DNA of 22,668 nucleotides from Aliitabrizicola sp031425325 (lineage in GTDB: Bacteria; Pseudomonadota; Alphaproteobacteria; Rhodobacterales; Rhodobacteraceae): NCBI GenBank assembly GCA_031425325.1, contig JANPJD010000083.1, positions 1-22,668 of the forward strand. The letters run 5' to 3'. Below, one piece after another: positions 7,038-14,229 of this stretch. The notes below the pieces were generated by a model. The model saw nothing but the letters and a program-made list of their open reading frames with translations, was not told the DNA's origin and did no database searches. Positions within the stretch are counted from its first letter, which is position 1. Every line of letters starts with the position of its first letter. The position numbers and the translations under genes are program-made.

Positions 7038-7505
7038 ATGCGAACCTTCGACCTTGCTCCGCTCTACCGCGCCACCGTCGGCTTCGACCGCGTGGCCGAC
7101 CTGATGGACCGCGTTCTTGCCAGCGACATGGCCCAGCCCACCTATCCGCCCTACAACATCGAGAAGACCGACGAGAATGCCTATCGCATCTCGATCGCGG
7201 TCGCGGGCTTTACGGCTGACGAGCTGACCGTCGAGGTGAAGGACGGCTCGCTTCACGTCGCCGCGCGCAAGGCGCCGGAACCGGAGGGCCGGACCTATCT
7301 GCACCGCGGCATCGCGACCCGCGCGTTCGAGCGTCGCTTCGCGCTGGCGGATCATGTCCGCGTGACGGGGGCCGCCCACGACCTTGGCATGCTGCACATC
7401 GACCTGGTGCGCGAGACGCCCGAGGCGCTGAAACCCCGCCGGATCGAGATTGCCCGTGGCGCCGATGTCGAGGTCAAGGCGGTGACGGCAGAAACCGTCC
7501 AGTGA
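7038..7505 (+). CDS. Small heat-shock protein, Hsp20/IbpA family
   Basis: A 155-residue cytoplasmic ATP-independent chaperone that holds unfolding proteins. The alpha-crystallin domain covers about residues 38-137, beginning PPYNIEKTDENAYRISIAVAG and ending with the ERRFALADHVRV and GMLHIDLVRE strands. PEALKPRRIEI supplies the conserved I-x-I anchor (I137, I139) used for oligomer assembly. Length and motifs fit the IbpA-like class A proteins of alphaproteobacteria. The ATG at 7038 has AGGA 6 bases upstream, inside the ROSE-like hairpin. It has its own RpoH-like promoter and a terminator 7 bases after the stop, so it is likely monocistronic. Confidence 0.92.
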   Translation: MRTFDLAPLYRATVGFDRVADLMDRVLASDMAQPTYPPYNIEKTDENAYRISIAVAGFTADELTVEVKDGSLHVAARKAPEPEGRTYLHRGIATRAFERRFALADHVRVTGAAHDLGMLHIDLVRETPEALKPRRIEIARGADVEVKAVTAETVQ

Positions 7506-7512
7506 CAAAGAC

Positions 7513-7545
7513 GGGCGGGGGGCCAGCCTGGCCGCCCCGCCCTTT
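7513..7545. terminator. Intrinsic terminator between convergent hsp20 and the CNNM gene
   Basis: GGGCGGGG plus GGCCA (7513-7525), loop GCC, then TGGCC, one bulged G, and CCCCGCCC (7529-7542), followed by TTT. The 13-pair stem serves hsp20 on the plus strand. It lacks a T-run on the minus side, so its use there is weaker. Confidence 0.75.
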
Positions 7546-7553
7546 CCGGTGCT

Positions 7554-8825
7554 TCAGGCGCGTGACACCAGCAGCTTGTCGATCCGCCGGTCGTCGAGGT
7601 CGATTACCTCGAACCGCCAGCCGTTCAAGGTGAAGGTATCGCCCAGCGCGGGCAAGCGGCGCAGGTGGTCGATGACAAGCCCGGCGACCGTTTCGTAGTC
7701 GCCTCCATCGCTGGGGAACGACAGCGCGTCGCGGAACTCGTCCGCCGGCATCCAGCCCGAAACCAGATAGCTGCCATCCTCACGGCGGACTATCGCAGGC
7801 TCTTCCGCCTGCTGCTCGCGGAAGGTGCCCGTGATCGCCTCGAGGATGTCGCCCGTGGTGATCAGCCCCTCGAAGCTGCCATATTCGTCATAGACCAGCG
7901 CCATGTGGTTCGGCGAGGCGCGCAGGATCTCGATCACGTCGATCGCGTCGGCCCGGTCCGACACCACCGGCACCTCGCGCATCAGGGCTGCAAGATCGAG
8001 CGGCATGCCGCTCGACATCGCGGCAAAGGCGTCGGTCAGGTAGAGGACGCCCAGCACTTCGTCGGTCTCGCGGTTGCGGACGGGAATGCGGGGCCGTGCG
8101 ATGCGCCGGATCGCGGCCAGCGTCTCGTCCGGGGTCGAGCCGAGGTCCAGAAGCTCGACATCGCGGCGCGGCGTCATCAGCGCGCGCGCCGAGCGGTCGG
8201 CAAGGCGCATGACGCCCGTCAGCATCTGCTGTTCTTCCGTCTCGATCACGCCTTCGTGGTGCGCCTCGGCCAGAAGCGAGCGGACCTCTTCGTCGGTCAC
8301 GCGCGATTTGCCCTCGGAGGTCTGCCCCAGCAAGGCAAGCAGGCCGCGCCCGGAAACATCGAGAAGCCAGACGATCGGCGCACCGATCCGCGACAGCATC
8401 ATCATGGTCGGTGCGACCCGCACCGCCACGGCCTCGGGGTTGCGAAGCGCAATCTGCTTGGGCACCAGTTCGCCAACGATCAGCGAAAGATAGGTCAGCA
8501 CGACGACCACGCCGCCGACCCCCAGCGTGTAGGCCAGTTGCCCGGACACGCCCTGCTCGACAAGCCATCCCGACAGGCGCGCGCCCAAGGTCGCCCCGGA
8601 ATAGGCCCCCGACAGGACACCAACCAGCGTGATGCCGATCTGCACGGTCGACAGGAACCGACCCGGCTCTTGGCCCAGCCGCAGGGCGACCTCTGCGCCC
8701 CGCCTCCCCGCTTCCGCCATCGGTCTCAGCCGCGCCGGACGGGACGAGACCACGGCCAGCTCGGACATCGCAAGCACACCGTTGAGCACGATCAACGCCG
8801 CCACGATCAAAATCTCTACGAGCAC
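7554..8825 (-). CDS. Hemolysin-family membrane protein with CNNM, paired CBS and CorC/HlyC domains
   Basis: A 423-residue protein. The N-terminal CNNM (DUF21) domain, about residues 1-150, has three or four hydrophobic helices and the family motif MSELAVVSSRPARL. A CBS pair follows at about residues 200-330 (LMTPRRDVELLDL to YDEYGSFEGLITTGDILEAI). The C-terminal CorC/HlyC domain, about 345-420, includes the DGSYLVSGWMPADEF and YETVAGLVIDHLRRLPALGD motifs. Relatives are annotated as hemolysin or TlyC-like and some are linked to magnesium or cobalt export. The substrate here is not shown. It is divergent from the HWE kinase and convergent with hsp20. Confidence 0.9.
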   Translation of the reverse strand: MLVEILIVAALIVLNGVLAMSELAVVSSRPARLRPMAEAGRRGAEVALRLGQEPGRFLSTVQIGITLVGVLSGAYSGATLGARLSGWLVEQGVSGQLAYTLGVGGVVVVLTYLSLIVGELVPKQIALRNPEAVAVRVAPTMMMLSRIGAPIVWLLDVSGRGLLALLGQTSEGKSRVTDEEVRSLLAEAHHEGVIETEEQQMLTGVMRLADRSARALMTPRRDVELLDLGSTPDETLAAIRRIARPRIPVRNRETDEVLGVLYLTDAFAAMSSGMPLDLAALMREVPVVSDRADAIDVIEILRASPNHMALVYDEYGSFEGLITTGDILEAITGTFREQQAEEPAIVRREDGSYLVSGWMPADEFRDALSFPSDGGDYETVAGLVIDHLRRLPALGDTFTLNGWRFEVIDLDDRRIDKLLVSRA

Positions 8826-8894
8826 GAAACTGTCCGATTTGGGAAGGGAGGGCGAATGTAGCGCAGGCGGCGTCTCGTCACAACATCACAGGGT

Positions 8895-8914
8895 CCAATC
8901 CTGCCATGGATTGG
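8895..8914. promoter_or_regulatory. Inverted repeat in the CNNM/kinase divergent gap
   Basis: CCAATCC (8895-8901), spacer TGCCAT, GGATTGG (8908-8914): a perfect 7-base dyad. It lies about 70 bases upstream of the CNNM gene and about 90 before the preferred kinase start. It is suited to a dimeric regulator, but no regulator gene is nearby. Confidence 0.35.
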
Positions 8915-9001
8915 TATCCCCGCCGACCGATACCGAGGTTGAAGGTTGCAGCGCAGCGGATGATGGGTGAAAACGGCAGCTCATCAAAAAGGTGCCCGTG
9001 G

Positions 9002-10009
9002 ATGAGTGGCAATGCTTCGACAAGCCCGAAATGGAGTGACCGCCACCTTCGGCAGGCCATCGAGGCGGCCGGAGTCGCCCTCTGGTCCTGGAACCTCGAC
9101 ACGGACCGACTTGTCCTGGACGACAAGTCCTTCACCCTCTGGGGGCTGGAGGTATCAGCCGATGTATCATTCGAGGACTTGTCCGCCCGCATCCACCCGG
9201 CCGACCTCGAGCGTGTCCGCGCGGCTTTTGAAGCGACCCGGCAGATCGCGGGCCCTTACGAGATCGACTTCCGGATCATGTTCGGCAACGAGATCCGATG
9301 GATCTCGACCCGCGGCAACGGCGGCGATTCCGAACGGGACGGCTCGCAAATGTTCGGCATCTTCCTTGACGTGACCTACCGCAAGCAGGCCGAAGAAGCG
9401 AACGAACTGCTGGCAGGAGAGATGAGCCACAGGGTCAAGAACCTGCTGACCATCGCGACAAGCCTGACGGCAATCTCGTCGCGGTCCGCCAAGGATGTCA
9501 GCGGCATGGCCGAGGCGCTGACCCAGAGGCTGTCGGCCCTGGGGCGGGCCAACGACCTCGTGCGGCCGAAGCACGGGCAGCCCGCCGCCTCGGTCCTTCT
9601 GGCCGACCTCATCTCGGTTCTTCTTTCGCCCTACGAGGATGACGACCGCCTGAACGACCGCATCCGCGTCTCGGTTCCCCGCGTCGCACTGACCGAGCCC
9701 GCGCCGATGGCGCTGGCGCTGGTGATCCATGAATTGGCGACGAACGCTCTGAAATACGGCGCGCTTTCCGAGGCTCTGGGCTCGCTGCATATCACGGCCG
9801 AGATCCACGACGACGAACTGGTCCTTGTCTGGATGGAGCACGGCGGCCCCCCCGTCGCGCCGCCCGAAGAGGGTCAGGGGTTCGGCAGCCGCATGGTGAG
9901 GTTGAGCGTGACCAACCAGCTTGGCGGCACGATCGATCATGACTGGAACCCCAAGGGGCTGATCGTCACCCTGCGACTGCGCCGGAACTTCGAAACCGAA
10001 GTCAGCTAG
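9002..10009 (+). CDS. PAS-domain HWE-family sensor histidine kinase
   Basis: From the ATG at 9002 the protein is 335 residues with no membrane segment, so the sensor is cytoplasmic. A PAS fold spans about residues 15-127 (ALWSWNLDTDRLVLDD to FGIFLDVTYRKQAE). It lacks the NCRFLQ flavin cysteine motif, so it is not LOV. The phospho-acceptor H143 lies in EMSHRVKNLL. The catalytic domain has the N-box HELATNALKYG (243-253) and W277-M-E279, the two signatures that name the HWE family, then GFGSRMVRLSV. In-frame ATGs at 8906, 8960 and 8963 are possible starts. 9002 is preferred because an AAAGG lies 9 bases upstream and the PAS begins soon after. No response regulator is adjacent. HWE kinases often act in general stress or light signalling. 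Confidence 0.88.
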   Translation: MSGNASTSPKWSDRHLRQAIEAAGVALWSWNLDTDRLVLDDKSFTLWGLEVSADVSFEDLSARIHPADLERVRAAFEATRQIAGPYEIDFRIMFGNEIRWISTRGNGGDSERDGSQMFGIFLDVTYRKQAEEANELLAGEMSHRVKNLLTIATSLTAISSRSAKDVSGMAEALTQRLSALGRANDLVRPKHGQPAASVLLADLISVLLSPYEDDDRLNDRIRVSVPRVALTEPAPMALALVIHELATNALKYGALSEALGSLHITAEIHDDELVLVWMEHGGPPVAPPEEGQGFGSRMVRLSVTNQLGGTIDHDWNPKGLIVTLRLRRNFETEVS

Positions 10010-10047
10010 AGGCGCTTGCGTCGGCGCGCCATTCGACTAATCTTCCC

Positions 10048-10180
10048 AACACCTCGGGGTGCCTGGCGACAGGCTGAGATGCGAAAGCGAACCCGTCGAA
10101 CCTGAACCGGATCATACCGGCGGAGGGAAGGTGCAAGGAACTCTCCTGCCCGACCTGTCCCGTCGCACATGGAGAGAGAC
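10048..10180 (+). ncRNA. TPP (THI element) riboswitch of thiBPQ
   Basis: The aptamer has the conserved THI blocks: CTCGGGGTGCC (10053-10063), CTGAGA (10074-10079), ACCCGTCGAACCTGA (10091-10105) and GCGGAGGGAA (10120-10129). P1 is CACCT (10050-10054) with AGGTG (10129-10133). In the expression platform CTCTCC (10141-10146) is complementary to the thiB Shine-Dalgarno GGAGAG (10171-10176), so TPP binding should block translation. GGAGGG (10122-10127) can pair with the same CTCTCC, with one G-U, in the unbound state. The downstream thiamine transporter is a classic target. Confidence 0.95.
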
Positions 10181-11164
10181 ATGAAGTCTTCCATCTTTGC
10201 TGCGGGGTTTTGCCTGATCGCCACGACGGCGACCGCAGAGCCACCCGTCCTGACTGTGCTTGCCTATGACAGCTTCACGTCCGAATGGGGCCCAGGCCCC
10301 GCGATCGAGACTGCGTTCGAGGCCGAGTGTGCCTGCGACCTGCGGTTCGTGACGGCGGGCGACGGCGCAGCCCTGCTGGCGCGCATCCAGCTTGAGGGCG
10401 CTGCAAGCGACGCCGATGTCGTGCTTGGCCTCGACACCGCCCTGGTGGCAGCGGCGACCGAGACAGGGCTTTTTGCGCCGCATGGCGGGGTGCCGTCCGT
10501 CGATCTGCCTGTGGCGTTCGACGATCCGGTCTTCGTGCCGTTCGACTGGGGCTGGTTCGCTTTCGTGCATGACAAGACCCGCCTCGCCGAGGCGCCGACC
10601 TCGTTCGAAAGCCTCGCCGCGTCGGATGTGTCCATCGTGATCCAGGACCCCCGCTCGTCCACTCCGGGCCTTGGCCTGCTTTTGTGGGTCCGCGCTGCCT
10701 ATGGCGACCGGGCGGCCGAAATCTGGAAGGGGCTTGCCGACAACATCGTGACGGTCACGCCAGGCTGGTCCGAGGCCTATGGGCTGTTCCTGGCGGGCGA
10801 GGCCGACATGGTGCTGAGCTACAGCACATCGCCCGCCTATCACCTGATCGCCGAGGATGATCCGACCAAGGCCGCAGCCTTGTTCGAAGAGGGGCACTAT
10901 CTTCAGATCGAGGTGGCCGGCAAACTTGCGGCAAGCGATCAGCCCGAACTCGCGGATCGTTTCCTTGCGTTCCTTTTGTCCGATGCGGCCCAGTCGGTGA
11001 TCCCTACGACCAACTGGATGTATCCGGCACGCGTTGCCGAAGCCGGTCTTCCGGCAGGGTTCGATACCCTGATTTCCCCGGAAAGCCTGTATCTCGGCCC
11101 CGCCGAGGCAGAGGCCCTGCGCGGCCCGGCAGTCGACGAATGGCGCGCAGCGCTGGCGCGCTGA
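10181..11164 (+). CDS. thiB: Thiamine ABC transporter substrate-binding protein ThiB
   Basis: A 327-residue periplasmic protein that captures thiamine or its phosphates for import. A signal peptide (MKSSIFAAGFCLIATTATAE) is followed by the ThiB hallmark LTVLAYDSFTSEWGPGP and a FEAECACDLRF segment. The later GWFAFVHDKTRL and SYSTSPAYHL parts match the family. The start at 10181 is preferred to the in-frame ATG at 10169 because GGAGAG lies 4 bases upstream, is the target of the riboswitch anti-SD, and the signal peptide begins there. Its end overlaps thiP by 25 bases. Confidence 0.94.
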   Translation: MKSSIFAAGFCLIATTATAEPPVLTVLAYDSFTSEWGPGPAIETAFEAECACDLRFVTAGDGAALLARIQLEGAASDADVVLGLDTALVAAATETGLFAPHGGVPSVDLPVAFDDPVFVPFDWGWFAFVHDKTRLAEAPTSFESLAASDVSIVIQDPRSSTPGLGLLLWVRAAYGDRAAEIWKGLADNIVTVTPGWSEAYGLFLAGEADMVLSYSTSPAYHLIAEDDPTKAAALFEEGHYLQIEVAGKLAASDQPELADRFLAFLLSDAAQSVIPTTNWMYPARVAEAGLPAGFDTLISPESLYLGPAEAEALRGPAVDEWRAALAR

Positions 11165-12690
11165 ACGGGGGTGGCGTCGCGGTCGGCGCGGCGCTGATCC
11201 TTCTGACCCTCGGCACGCTGGGCGTCGTGCTCTGGCGCGCGGGCGGGGCCTCGCTCGGCCCTGCCGACTGGGCGGCGATCAGCTTTACGGTGGTTCAGGC
11301 GGCGGTTTCGGCGCTGGTGTCGGTCGGCCTTGCCGTGCCGGTCGCCCGCGCCCTTGCCCGCCGCCGCTTCGCCGGGCGCGGCCTGCTGGTATCCCTTATG
11401 GGCGCGCCGTTCCTGTTGCCCGCCGTCGTCGCGGTGCTCGCCTTGCTTCAGGTCTTCGGCCGCTCGGGCATTGTCAACCGGACGCTCGAGGCAGCGGGCT
11501 TGCCGCCCGTTTCGATCTATGGCTTTCATGGCGTCGTGCTGGCGCATGTCTTCTTCAACCTGCCGCTCGCGGTGCGGATGATCCTGGCCGCGTGGCAGGC
11601 GATCCCTGCCGAGCGCTTCACCCTTGCCGCCTCGCTCGGCTTCTCGGCGCGCGACATCTTCCGGCACATCGAGCGACCGATGCTGCGCGAGACGGTGCCG
11701 GGTGTCCTGCTCGCCATCTTCCTGGTCTGCACAACCAGCTTTGCGGTCGCCCTAACCCTGGGCGGCGGTCCCGCTGCAACGACGGTCGAGCTTGCGATCT
11801 ATCAGGCGGTCAGGTTCGAGTTCGACCTTGACCGCGCTGCGGCCCTGGCGGGCGTACAGGTCGTGATCTGCGCCATTGCGGTCCTGGCGGCCTCGCGCCT
11901 CGTCCGGCTTTCGGGCTTCGGTGCGGGGGTGGACCGCGTGGCGGCGCGGTGGGATGTGGCGGGAAAGGGTCATCGCTTGATCGACGAGGCAGCCATTGCC
12001 GGGGCCGCGGCCTTTCTGCTGGTGCCGCTGGCCTTCATCGTGCTGGGCGGTCTCGGCGGGCTGTCGCGCCTGCCAGACGCGGTCTGGCCTGCCGCAATGC
12101 GCTCGGTCGCGGTGGCACTCGGCTCGACGGCGCTCTGCCTTGCAGCGACACTGCTGCTTGCGATCGCCATCGTCCGCCAAGGTGCACCGCGCTGGCTCGA
12201 GACGGCGGGGATGCTGCCGCTTGCCTCATCGTCGCTGGTGCTCGGGACCGGCCTCTTTCTTGTCATTCACCCCCTCGCCTCGCCCGAGGCGCTGGCCCTT
12301 CCGGTGACGGCCCTGGTGAACGCAGCCCTTGCCCTGCCCTTCGCCCTCCGCCTTGTGCTGCCTGCGCTGATCCGGATCGAGGCGGCGCACGGGCGGCTGG
12401 CCGATGCGCTCGGTCTGACGGGGATGGCGCGGTTGCGCTGGCTTGTGCTTCCCCGGCTGCGCCCCGTGCTTGGCTTTGCGGGCGGCCTCGTCGCGGCCCT
12501 TGCGATGGGGGACCTTGGCGTCGTGGCGCTCTTTGCGGGCGAGCAAGGGGTGACGCTGCCGCTTCTGGTGCAGCGGTTGATCGGGGCCTACCGGATGGAG
12601 GCCGCGTCGGGTGTCTCGTTGGTGCTCGTCACGCTTACCTTTGCGCTTTTCTGGCTCTTTGATCGGGCGGGGCGACATGCTGATCGCTGA
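11140..12690 (+). CDS. thiP: Thiamine ABC transporter permease ThiP
   Basis: A 516-residue inner-membrane permease made of two fused permease halves of the binding-protein-dependent type, about 12 helices in all. Each half has the cytoplasmic EAA-type loop that docks on the ATPase: around AERFTLAASLGFSARDIF (about residues 157-175) and around AHGRLADALGLTGMARLRW (about 411-430). The double-length permease is characteristic of ThiP and iron FbpB-type transporters, and the flanking thiB and riboswitch decide for thiamine. The ATG at 11140 lies inside the end of thiB. No better ATG or GTG start is in frame nearby. The end overlaps thiQ by 14 bases, suggesting coupled translation. Confidence 0.93.
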   Translation: MARSAGALNGGGVAVGAALILLTLGTLGVVLWRAGGASLGPADWAAISFTVVQAAVSALVSVGLAVPVARALARRRFAGRGLLVSLMGAPFLLPAVVAVLALLQVFGRSGIVNRTLEAAGLPPVSIYGFHGVVLAHVFFNLPLAVRMILAAWQAIPAERFTLAASLGFSARDIFRHIERPMLRETVPGVLLAIFLVCTTSFAVALTLGGGPAATTVELAIYQAVRFEFDLDRAAALAGVQVVICAIAVLAASRLVRLSGFGAGVDRVAARWDVAGKGHRLIDEAAIAGAAAFLLVPLAFIVLGGLGGLSRLPDAVWPAAMRSVAVALGSTALCLAATLLLAIAIVRQGAPRWLETAGMLPLASSSLVLGTGLFLVIHPLASPEALALPVTALVNAALALPFALRLVLPALIRIEAAHGRLADALGLTGMARLRWLVLPRLRPVLGFAGGLVAALAMGDLGVVALFAGEQGVTLPLLVQRLIGAYRMEAASGVSLVLVTLTFALFWLFDRAGRHADR

Positions 12691-13375
12691 CGCGCTGGAC
12701 CTCCAACTCGGGTCGTTCCGCCTGACCGCCGACTGGTCGCTGGCGCCGGGCGAACGGATCGCCGTCGTCGGTCCGTCCGGCGCAGGCAAGTCGACGCTTC
12801 TGATGGCCATCGCGGGATTCGTGGCGCCGGTCTCGGGGCGTGTGCTGTGGGACGGGCGCGATCTGACCAGCCTTGCCCCCGGCGAGCGTCCGGTGAGCAT
12901 CCTCTTTCAGGATCAGAACCTCTTTCCGCACCTGAGCGTTACCCAGAACCTGGGCCTTGGCCTTTCGCCTCGCCTGAGACTGTCCTCGGCGGACAGCGCT
13001 CGGATCTCGGACGCTCTTGCGCGCGTCGGCCTTCAGGGGCTTGCCGATCGACGGCCGGCCGATCTGTCCGGCGGGCAGCAAGGCCGTGCCGCACTTGCGC
13101 GGGTTCTGTTGCGATCTCGGCCGGTCCTGCTTCTCGACGAGCCCTTCGCAGCGCTCGGTCCCGCCCTCAAGGCCGAGATGCTCGATCTGGTGCGAGAGGT
13201 CGCGGCCGAGGCGGGCGCCCTCGTCCTGCTGGTGACCCACGACCCCGAAGAGGCGATCGGCTTTTCGGACCGGACGATCCTCGTCGCGGACGGTCAGGCC
13301 CATGCGCCCCGGGCCACCGGCGCGCTCTTCGCCGCCCCCCCGCCTGCCTTGCGCGACTATCTTGGCCGCCCATGA
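12677..13375 (+). CDS. thiQ: Thiamine ABC transporter ATPase ThiQ
   Basis: A 232-residue ABC ATPase, the short length typical of ThiQ. Walker A is GPSGAGKST (about residues 33-41), the Q-loop is in LFQDQNLFPHLSV, the signature is LSGGQQGRAALAR, Walker B is VLLLDEPFAAL with the following D-loop altered (ALGPALK instead of the common LDPALR), and the H-loop is VTHDPEEA. The ATG at 12677 gives the normal ThiQ N-terminus and overlaps the end of thiP. The open frame extends further upstream within thiP without ABC-like sequence. It is the last gene of thiBPQ and is followed at once by a terminator. Confidence 0.93.
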   Translation: MLIADALDLQLGSFRLTADWSLAPGERIAVVGPSGAGKSTLLMAIAGFVAPVSGRVLWDGRDLTSLAPGERPVSILFQDQNLFPHLSVTQNLGLGLSPRLRLSSADSARISDALARVGLQGLADRRPADLSGGQQGRAALARVLLRSRPVLLLDEPFAALGPALKAEMLDLVREVAAEAGALVLLVTHDPEEAIGFSDRTILVADGQAHAPRATGALFAAPPPALRDYLGRP

Positions 13376-13400
13376 AAAAACCCCGCCGAGGCGGGGTTTT
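13375..13400. terminator. Bidirectional intrinsic terminator between thiQ and petC
   Basis: AAAAAA (13375-13380), CCCCGC, loop CGAG, GCGGGG (stem 13381-13396, with one further potential C-G pair), then TTTT (13397-13400). The A-run on one side and T-run on the other serve thiQ on plus and the petABC operon on minus. Confidence 0.9.
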
Positions 13401-13419
13401 ACGATAGCTTGGCAGGGCG

Positions 13420-14217
13420 TCAGGCCGTCCGTCGGCCGTGCTTCACATTCGCCCAGATGCGCTTGTTGGTCAGATACAAAAGCACCGCCAGCACGCCAAG
13501 GAAGATAACGGCCGTAAAGCCTGCCTGCTTGCGGGCCATCATCTTGGGTTCGGCGGCCCACATCAGGAAGGCCGACACGTCCATCGACATCTGGTCCAGC
13601 GTTGTCGCTGTCCCATCGGCGTAGGTCACCTGATCGTCGTAAAGCGGCTGCGGCATCGCGATCCAGCCGCCCTCGAAGGCGGTGTTCGCGTAGAAGATGG
13701 ACCCAGCCTCTTCTTTTTCCTCGCCGGTGTATCCGGTCAGCAGGGCATGAATGTATTCGGGCCCGCCGATGCCGTTGATCAACTGGTTGATCCCCGTGCC
13801 GTACGGCCCCTCAAAGCCCTTCCGGGCCTTCGCCATCAGGCTGAGGTCCGGCGCGTTCTCCATTCCCGAGGCGGGGAAGTGATCGTTCGGCGTGCGCGGA
13901 CGAAAATCGTCTAGCGCCGCGTCGAAGATCTCGTACTGTTCGGCATAGGCCCGCACCTGATCTTCGGGCAACTCCGGGCCGCCCGGCTCGGAGAGGCTGC
14001 GGAGCGGCACCTGCACCATCCCGTGACAGGCCGCGCAAACCTCGGTGTACACCTGAAGGCCCCGTTGCAGCTGGTTCCGGTCGTAGGTGCCGAACGGACC
14101 TTCGAAGCTGAAGGCCACATCCGGGATCACCCGGTGCGATTCCGCGGCGGCAAGCACGGGGCCTGCCGCCAGAGAAAGGGTCGCCGCTGCGGCGAGTGCC
14201 AGTTTCCTGATCGTCAT
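13420..14217 (-). CDS. petC: Cytochrome c1 of the bc1 complex
   Basis: A 265-residue precursor with a Sec signal peptide (MTIRKLALAAAATLSLAAGPVLAAA). The covalent heme site is C61-A-A-C64-H65. The axial methionine is probably M188 in WIAMPQPL. A C-terminal anchor lies at about residues 232-250 and is followed by a basic cytoplasmic tail. It carries electrons from the Rieske protein to soluble or membrane-bound cytochrome c. No cysteines exist besides the two heme ones, so the disulfide known in the Rhodobacter c1 insertion is absent. It is the third gene of petABC, 12 bases after petB. Confidence 0.95.
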   Translation of the reverse strand: MTIRKLALAAAATLSLAAGPVLAAAESHRVIPDVAFSFEGPFGTYDRNQLQRGLQVYTEVCAACHGMVQVPLRSLSEPGGPELPEDQVRAYAEQYEIFDAALDDFRPRTPNDHFPASGMENAPDLSLMAKARKGFEGPYGTGINQLINGIGGPEYIHALLTGYTGEEKEEAGSIFYANTAFEGGWIAMPQPLYDDQVTYADGTATTLDQMSMDVSAFLMWAAEPKMMARKQAGFTAVIFLGVLAVLLYLTNKRIWANVKHGRRTA

Positions 14218-14229
14218 GTCAGTTCCTTT

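Noticed and set aside
8906..9001. An N-terminal extension of the HWE kinase starting at 8906
   Set aside because: It is possible but adds sequence outside the PAS domain, and the ATG sits within a dyad and lacks a ribosome site. The extension cannot be excluded.
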